18,143 bases of DNA from BS750m-G62 sp964577175 (GTDB taxonomy: Bacteria > Planctomycetota > Phycisphaerae > FEN-1346). The notes beneath the pieces were generated by a model that saw only the letters and a list, made by a program, of their open reading frames with translations, did not search any database and was not told where the DNA came from. Positions 12,716 through 18,143 of the stretch are shown here, one piece after another; the stretch's first letter is position 1, and each line of letters starts with the position of its first letter. Both the position numbers and the translations under genes were made by a program. The DNA is taken from NCBI GenBank assembly GCA_964577175.1, contig CAZNYC010000084.1:1-18143 (forward strand), read 5' to 3'.

Positions 12716-15367
12716 ATGCGACGCCCGTTGACAAACGGCCGCAGCGGCACGGGCGGTCTTTGGATCGTCTGTGCGGCCGCCGGCCTGACGCTGATGACCG
12801 CGCCCGCGGGCGCCGAGGCGCCGCCGGTCGCGGAGCGCAACGATCCGATGCGCGTCGACTTCCGCTGGGCCCCGCCCGAGTGGCAGACGGCCACCTGCCT
12901 GCCGGACGATCCGCAGAAGACGCTCGTCGACCATCGCGGCCGGCTCCGGTACCACTGGCGCGGCGGGGCCGCCCAGTTCGGCCTCAGCCTCGCCGTCGAG
13001 GTCGCCCCGGACGCCGAGCAGATGGGCCAGACGCTCCTGTCGCCGCGCGTGCCTATCGTCCGGACGGTCCGCCGGGCGCCGGGCCTGGCGATCGTCGAGG
13101 AGGCGTTTGCCGTCACGGAATCGCTCGGCGCTTCCGCGCCGCCCCCGGCCGTGCCCGTCCGCCGGACGGACGGCGGGAAGGTGTTCGACCGGTGGGCCCA
13201 TCCGCCGGAGGGCGTGAACCCGTGGCTCGGCACGATCGCGGTGCACATGCAGGGATCGATCGGGTACCTCGCCAAGGTGGAGGCGGGCGCGCGGGCCACC
13301 GTCGCCCTCGCCCTGTGCGAGGGGTACCACGACCACGCCGGCCGGCGGGTCCAGGTGCTTCGGGTCGAAGGCGCCGAGCCGCACACCGTCGACACGATCG
13401 GCGACCTGGGCAAGAACGTGGCCGGGGCGTTTTGGTTCGACGCCCGCGACGCCGACGGTGACGGGCACATCGCCGTCCGCGTCGCCGCCCACGAGTCCGC
13501 GTCCGACAAGAACACGATCCTGAACGCCCTGTGGGTCTTCGAGCCGGCCGCGGAGGCCGACGATGCCGCCCTCCTGGCCGGCCGCCTCGACGGCGAGGCC
13601 CTCGCCGCCGTCTACCCCTCCAGCCGCGAGGTGCCGAAGGTGACCCGCAACGATTGTCTGCTCGTCCACGTGACGAACACGGGCGAGGCGCCGCGCACCG
13701 TCTCGCCGTACATCGTCGCCGACGCGTACGTGCCGCTGCGGGTGGACGTGGAGACGCAGCGGTTGGCGGTCTCGGACCGCGAGGCGGTCTTCGCCTCCCG
13801 CCGCATCGTCGGGGCGAAGCGCGACGGCAAGGTGACGTGGCGGGCGGCGCTCGCGCCGATGACGATCCCGGCGGGCGAGACGGCCCGCCTCTGCATCACG
13901 CACGCGGCGGGCACCCCGCCCGTCGCCCGGCCGAAGACCGCCGGCGAGGCCGTCGCCCTCCGCAACAGGGCCGAGGCGTACTGGCGCAGGGCCGATCTGC
14001 CCTACGGCCGGGTGCAGGTGCCCGACCGCGGCGTCCAGGCGCTCATCGACGCCTCGATCCGCAACATCTGGCAGGCCCGCGAGATCAAGGGCGGGCTGCC
14101 CGCCTTCCAGGTCGGGCCCACGTGCTACCGCGGCCTCTGGATCGTGGACGGGGCGTTCCTCCTGGAGACCGCCGCCATGCTCGGCGCCGCCGACGACGCG
14201 CGGGCCGGCATCACCTACATGCTGAGCCACCAGCAGCCGGACGGGCGGTTCGAACTTATCAACCGATATTATAAGGAAAACGGGATCGTGCTGTGGGCGT
14301 GCGTCCGGCACGCGCGCCTGGCGCGGGACAAGGCGTGGCTGGAGTCCGTCTGGCCACGGCTCGAGAAGACGGTCGACACCATCCGCCGCCTGCGCCGCGA
14401 GACGTACACCAACGACACGCCGCTGGACGACGGCCTCGTGCCGCCGGGTTTCCCGGACGGCGGCCTGGGCGCCCGCGACAAGGCGGAGCTGACGAACGTC
14501 TACTGGAACCTGGCGGGGCTGAAGGCGGCCGTCCGGGGGGCCCGGTGGCTCGGCAAGGAGGACCGGGCCCGCATCCTCCAGACCGAGTACCACGACTTCC
14601 GCGACGCCTTCCGCCGCGCCGCCGGCCGCAACATGCGCACCGACGCCCGCGGCCACCCGTACCTGCCCGTCTTCATCGGCCGGGCGGGCGCCGAGACGCT
14701 GCCGCAGAAGGCCCAGTGGGCGTTCTGCCACGCCGTCTATCCGGGGCAGGTCTTCCGGAAGGACGATCCGCTCGTGGCGACGAACCTGGCGATGCTCCGC
14801 GCCACGGAGCGCGAGGGCATGGTCATGAGCACCGGGTGGATGACGGGCGGCATCTGGAACTACTTCGCCTCGTTTTATGGACACGTATGGCTATGGCAGG
14901 GCGACGGGGCCAAGGCCGCCCGGTGCCTGTACGCGATGGCGAACCACGCCTCCCCCCTGCTCGCGTGGCGGGAGGAACAGCCGCCGCGCGGCGAGCCGTT
15001 CCGGGCGGTCGGCGACATGCCGCACAACTGGGCCTCGGCGGAGTTCATCCGCCTGGCGGTCCATCTGCTCGCCATCGACCGGGGGCGGGAACTGCACCTC
15101 CTGGAAGGCCTGCCTCGCGCGTGGACCCGGCCGGGGATGGTCACGCGCCTCCGCGGCGTCGCGACGCCGTTCGGGCCGCTGCACATGACGCTCGCGGTGG
15201 GCGAGGACGGGCGGTCGGCCCGGCTCACGGTCGAGCCCCTGCCGGCGGGGGACCTTCAGCGGATCGTGGTCCACCGGGAGGGGTGGGCGGCCGAGAAGAT
15301 CGCCCGTCCCCTGCCGCTGGAGCCGAAAGAGAAGCACGAGGTCCGCATTCCGCTGCCGGCAGATTAG
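12716..15367 (+). CDS. Secreted six-hairpin (alpha/alpha-barrel) glycosidase-like protein
   Basis: This 883-residue protein starts at ATG 12716; AGGAG stands seven bases before it. A signal peptide spans about residues 1-35 (basic start, core LWIVCAAAGLTLM, then APAGAEA). An N-terminal beta-sandwich portion (about 40-430) precedes a helical barrel. Landmarks are CYRGLWIVDGAFLLE (about 470-484), SHQQPDGRFELINRYYKENG, DDGLVPPGFPDGGLG, MSTGWMTGGIWNYFASFYGH and GDMPHNWASAEFIRL. A short C-terminal beta domain follows. This is the layout of six-hairpin glycosidases (GH63/GH78/glycogen-debranching type). I cannot assign a specific family, and the acidic catalytic residues are not identified. It is probably exported to act on oligosaccharides. 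It is followed codirectionally by the GHL10-type gene after a 334-base repeat-filled spacer. An unusually AT-rich codon patch occurs near 14250-14285. Confidence 0.75.
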   Translation: MRRPLTNGRSGTGGLWIVCAAAGLTLMTAPAGAEAPPVAERNDPMRVDFRWAPPEWQTATCLPDDPQKTLVDHRGRLRYHWRGGAAQFGLSLAVEVAPDAEQMGQTLLSPRVPIVRTVRRAPGLAIVEEAFAVTESLGASAPPPAVPVRRTDGGKVFDRWAHPPEGVNPWLGTIAVHMQGSIGYLAKVEAGARATVALALCEGYHDHAGRRVQVLRVEGAEPHTVDTIGDLGKNVAGAFWFDARDADGDGHIAVRVAAHESASDKNTILNALWVFEPAAEADDAALLAGRLDGEALAAVYPSSREVPKVTRNDCLLVHVTNTGEAPRTVSPYIVADAYVPLRVDVETQRLAVSDREAVFASRRIVGAKRDGKVTWRAALAPMTIPAGETARLCITHAAGTPPVARPKTAGEAVALRNRAEAYWRRADLPYGRVQVPDRGVQALIDASIRNIWQAREIKGGLPAFQVGPTCYRGLWIVDGAFLLETAAMLGAADDARAGITYMLSHQQPDGRFELINRYYKENGIVLWACVRHARLARDKAWLESVWPRLEKTVDTIRRLRRETYTNDTPLDDGLVPPGFPDGGLGARDKAELTNVYWNLAGLKAAVRGARWLGKEDRARILQTEYHDFRDAFRRAAGRNMRTDARGHPYLPVFIGRAGAETLPQKAQWAFCHAVYPGQVFRKDDPLVATNLAMLRATEREGMVMSTGWMTGGIWNYFASFYGHVWLWQGDGAKAARCLYAMANHASPLLAWREEQPPRGEPFRAVGDMPHNWASAEFIRLAVHLLAIDRGRELHLLEGLPRAWTRPGMVTRLRGVATPFGPLHMTLAVGEDGRSARLTVEPLPAGDLQRIVVHREGWAAEKIARPLPLEPKEKHEVRIPLPAD

Positions 15368-15386
15368 CACTACAACGGTAACTCGT

Positions 15387-15670
15387 GCGCGGTGGGTCTC
15401 CGTACCCGCCGCGCAGTACGCCGGGTGCCACCGATTGCTTGTCAATCGGTGCCCCGGAAACGGGCAGCACGGTTTGACGAGCAAACCGTGGCACCTGCGA
15501 CTGGAGGCACATGCTTTCGCGCGCGAGAGCGCGGTGGGTCTCCGCACCCGCCGCGCAGTACGCCGGGTGCCACCGATTGCTTGTCAATCGGTGCCCCGGA
15601 AACGGGCAGCACGGTTTGACGAGCAAACCGTGGCACCTGCGACTGGAGGCACATGCTTTCGCGCGCGAGA
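15387..15670. repeat. 142-bp direct tandem duplication carrying family B and C hairpins
   Basis: Two units (15387-15528 and 15529-15670) are identical except for one T/C (15403 versus 15545). Each contains a family B hairpin (28 bases, loop CTCCGT or CTCCGC), then family C hairpin ACCGATTG / CAATCGGT with loop CTTGT. Next is its inverted partner CACGGTTTG / CAAACCGTG with loop ACGAG, and then a CATGCTTTC...GAGAG arm. Only after the second unit does that arm find its full partner (GAGAGCATG). Together with short flanks it fills the spacer 15368-15701 before the GHL10-type gene. Confidence 0.92.
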
Positions 15671-15701
15671 GCATGCCACCCGCCAAGGAAGGAGAATGAC
15701 G

Positions 15702-18143
15702 ATGCGATTCCAACGGCTGACCATTGCCGCCCTCGCGGCGGCCCTGATCCTGTGGGCCGCCGCCACCTCCGCCGCCGAGGATGCCGCGACCATCGACGCC
15801 TGCACGTACCCGGACGCCGCCGCGGCGCGGAAGGCCTGGCGTCCGATGCGGGGCTCGCCCGAGGTCGAACCGGCGGAGGTCGCCGGCCGCCGGTGCCTGC
15901 GCCTGGCGTGCCCCTTCGCCGGCACGGACATCGAGCGGGCCTCCTGGGACCGGCACGGGCCGGTGGACCTGGCCGGCCGCCGCGGCGTACGCTTCAAGAT
16001 GTATGTGGACGACCCCTCGCCCGTCGGGCACTTCACGATGTACTTCCACAGCGGCGACGGGTGGTACGCGGCGGGGCTGGCGCCGGAGGCCCGGGGCCGG
16101 TGGCACACCGTCACGGTCGAGAAGCGCGACACGAAGATCGAGGGCCGCCCCGCCGGATGGAGCCAGGTCGATATCATCCGCCTCTCCGCCTGGCGGGGCA
16201 TGGATAAGAACACGGTGCTGCACGTGGCGGACCTGGAGGCGTTCGGCCGGCCCGCCCGCGTCCTCGTCGTCCGGGCCGAGTCGCGCATCCGGGCCGGCGG
16301 CGACGGCGACGGCTTCGCCCGGTACGCCCGCCAGACCGCCGGGATGTTCGAGGCCGCCGGCCTCCGCGTCGACGTGGCGAGCGACCTGGACCTCGACGCC
16401 GACCGCCTGACGGGCCGGCGCCTGCTCGTCTTGCCGTACAACCCGTCCCTGCCTGAGGCTGCGTCCAAGACGGTCGCGACCTGGCTCGACGGCGGCGGCA
16501 AACTCCTGGCCTTCTACAGCATGCCGGGGGCGCTGGCCGAGGCGACGGGCATCGCCTCCGGCCGGCACGTGCGCCAGGAGGAACGGGGGCACTTCGCCGA
16601 GATGCGTTTCAACGAGAACGCGCCGGACGGCGTGCCGCCGCGCGTCGAACAAGGCTCCTGGAACGTTCATGCCGCCCGGCCGACGGGCCGCGGCGCCCGC
16701 GTCGTCGCCCGCTGGTTCCGCGCCGACGGGACGGACACGGGTCTGCCGGCCGTCATCGCCTCGGACCGATGTATCTTCATGACCCACGTGCTCCTGGAGG
16801 ACGACGCGGCGCGCAAGCGGCGGATGCTGCTCGCCCTGGCGGGGCACCTGGCGCCCGGCCTGTGGCAGGAGGCGGCCGAGGGCGCCGTCGCCCGCATCGG
16901 CCGAATGGGCCCGTACGACGGGTTCGACGCGGCGGCGCGCGGCATCCGGAAGACGGCCGAGGCGGCGGGCCGCACGCAGGCCGCGTCCACGCTGGCGCAG
17001 GCGTCGGCGCGGCACGAGGAGGCCCGCCGGCGGTTGGACGAGCAGAAGTGGCCCGCGGCCGTGGACGCCGCCGCCGAGGCCGGGCGCCTGCTCGCCCGGG
17101 CCCGGTGCCTGGCCCAGCCGTCCGAGACGGGTGAGTTCCGGGCCCTGTGGTGCCACTCGGCGTTCGGCCCGTCCGAGCAATCGTGGGACGAAGAGATGCG
17201 CCTCCTCGCCGAGAACGGGTTCACGGCCATCATCCCGAACATGCTGTGGGCGGACCTGGCGTACTACGAGAGCGAGGTGCTGCCCGTCGCCCCGGAGGTG
17301 GCCGAGCAGGGCGACCAGGTGGCCGCGTGCGTCGCCGCCTGCCGCAAGCACGGCATCGAGTGCCACGTGTGGAAAGTGAACTGGCGGATGCGGGGCTCAT
17401 CGCCCCAAGCGTTCCGCGACCGGATGCGGCGCGAGGGGCGGCTCCAGGCGAGTTTCGGCGGCGAGACGGACCCGCGGTGGCTCTGCCCGTCGCACCCGGC
17501 CAACCGCAAACTCGAGATCGAGTCGATGGTCGAGGTCGGCACGAAGTATGACGTGGATGGCATCCATTTCGATTACATCCGTTATCCCAATAATCACCAT
17601 TGCTTCTGCGACGGGTGCCGGCGGCGGTTCGAGGAGACAATCGGGCGGAAGGTCGCCCGCTGGCCCGCGGACGTGCGGGAGGATGCGGCCCTGCGCGGCA
17701 GGTGGCTCGACTTCCGCCGGGCGCAGATCACGGCCGTCGTCGAGAAGGTCCATCGGCGCGTGAAAGAGGCCCGGCCCGAGTGCCGGATCAGCGCGGCCGT
17801 GTTCCGCAACTGGCCCGTCCATCGCGACCAGGTGGGGCAGGACTGGAAGGCGTGGTGCGACCGCGGCCTCTTGGACTTCGTCTGCCCGATGGATTACACG
17901 GCGTCCAACGCCCAGTTCGAATCGATGGTGGTCCCGCAGGTTGAGTGGGCCGGCAAGGTGCCGTGCTACCCTGGCATCGGCCTATCGACTTGGCCGAATA
18001 AGACGAACGTGAACCGGGTGATCGACCAGGTCCGCATCACGCGCAAGCACAAGACGGGGGGCTTCACGATCTTCCAGTACGGCAACGCCCAGATGGACTC
18101 CGTCGTGCCGCTGTGCGGGTTGGGGCTGACGAAGGAGCGGTGA
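15702..18143 (+). CDS. Secreted GHL10-type (glycosyl-hydrolase-like 10) protein
   Basis: This 813-residue protein is complete: its TGA is the last codon of the window. ATG 15702 is preferred over ATG 15696 because GGAG lies seven bases before it. A signal peptide covers about 1-25 (LTIAALAAALILWAAATSAA). An N-terminal beta-sandwich resembling carbohydrate-binding domains follows (GVRFKMYVDDPSPVGHF...). Next is a ThuA/glutamine-amidotransferase-like alpha/beta domain (about 186-350; RVLVVRAESR, LLVLPYNPSLPEA, WLDGGGKLLAFYS), then a helical linker. The C-terminal barrel (about 477-813) resembles the GHL10 family: EFRALWCHSAFG, NGFTAIIPNMLW, GIECHVWKVNW, DGIHFDYIRYP (619-629) and CPMDYT. A CFCDGC cysteine cluster (C634, C636, C639) follows the conserved motif. 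Such proteins are thought to act on extracellular glycans, but the substrate is unknown. Confidence 0.85.
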   Translation: MRFQRLTIAALAAALILWAAATSAAEDAATIDACTYPDAAAARKAWRPMRGSPEVEPAEVAGRRCLRLACPFAGTDIERASWDRHGPVDLAGRRGVRFKMYVDDPSPVGHFTMYFHSGDGWYAAGLAPEARGRWHTVTVEKRDTKIEGRPAGWSQVDIIRLSAWRGMDKNTVLHVADLEAFGRPARVLVVRAESRIRAGGDGDGFARYARQTAGMFEAAGLRVDVASDLDLDADRLTGRRLLVLPYNPSLPEAASKTVATWLDGGGKLLAFYSMPGALAEATGIASGRHVRQEERGHFAEMRFNENAPDGVPPRVEQGSWNVHAARPTGRGARVVARWFRADGTDTGLPAVIASDRCIFMTHVLLEDDAARKRRMLLALAGHLAPGLWQEAAEGAVARIGRMGPYDGFDAAARGIRKTAEAAGRTQAASTLAQASARHEEARRRLDEQKWPAAVDAAAEAGRLLARARCLAQPSETGEFRALWCHSAFGPSEQSWDEEMRLLAENGFTAIIPNMLWADLAYYESEVLPVAPEVAEQGDQVAACVAACRKHGIECHVWKVNWRMRGSSPQAFRDRMRREGRLQASFGGETDPRWLCPSHPANRKLEIESMVEVGTKYDVDGIHFDYIRYPNNHHCFCDGCRRRFEETIGRKVARWPADVREDAALRGRWLDFRRAQITAVVEKVHRRVKEARPECRISAAVFRNWPVHRDQVGQDWKAWCDRGLLDFVCPMDYTASNAQFESMVVPQVEWAGKVPCYPGIGLSTWPNKTNVNRVIDQVRITRKHKTGGFTIFQYGNAQMDSVVPLCGLGLTKER

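Noticed and set aside
12484..13515. N-terminal extension of the phosphotransferase to 658 residues
   Set aside because: The extension runs antisense through the glycosidase-like gene. The family-like start with a good ribosome site is ATG 12483.
15387..15670. CRISPR array
   Set aside because: There are two 142-base units with almost identical whole sequence and no variable spacers, and no cas genes nearby. It is a tandem duplication.
15435..15701. Upstream extension of the GHL10-type gene through the repeat array
   Set aside because: The frame is open only because the 142-base units contain no stop there. The signal peptide and ribosome site fix the start at 15702.

Overview
This is a very GC-rich bacterial window with strong third-position GC bias. 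Secreted and lipoprotein polysaccharide-type proteins, a planctomycete-like GH10 fold protein and spacers full of hairpin repeats suggest an environmental planctomycete (Planctomycetota, possibly Phycisphaerae-like). That assignment is an inference from gene style, not from a marker gene. A 100-N scaffold gap shows the sequence is a draft assembly, probably a metagenome bin.

Layout. Positions 1-11153 are transcribed almost entirely leftward. In transcription order this block holds tRNA-Ser(CGA); ileS, interrupted by the N gap; a class-III aminotransferase (argD-like) carrying a 57-residue repeat-encoded insertion; rph; a two-SPOR-like lipoprotein; rdgB; and a secreted GH10-fold protein that lacks both catalytic glutamates. 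A transposase remnant points rightward at about 10.5 kb. Next comes a leftward APH-type phosphotransferase (11539-12483). It diverges from two rightward secreted carbohydrate-active-type proteins: a six-hairpin glycosidase-like protein (12716-15367) and a GHL10-type protein (15702-18143).

The genes are mostly housekeeping: isoleucyl-tRNA charging, arginine biosynthesis, tRNA 3' trimming and removal of non-canonical purine nucleotides. Three exported glycan-related proteins flank them. The rph - lipoprotein - rdgB trio is tightly spaced and looks like an operon.

The most unusual content is between the genes. Nearly every spacer is built of short structured repeats belonging to several families. 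Family A is a doublet of inverted hairpins with GGGA/TCCC-type loops and covarying stems, in three full copies. Family B is a GC-rich hairpin with a TCTCCG loop. Family C is a GGTGCCAC hairpin with a CTYGT loop. There is also a 159-bp MITE-like element with terminal inverted repeats and a TAA duplication, a TTTGTCATTCTGAG-ended element, ATTTCGG-rich repeats, and nested GGTGACAC-ended fragments. One of these repeat types has been captured in frame inside the aminotransferase gene. One family A hairpin carries its own 29-bp insertion with a 4-bp target-like duplication. I see no CRISPR array, phage module or complete transposase.
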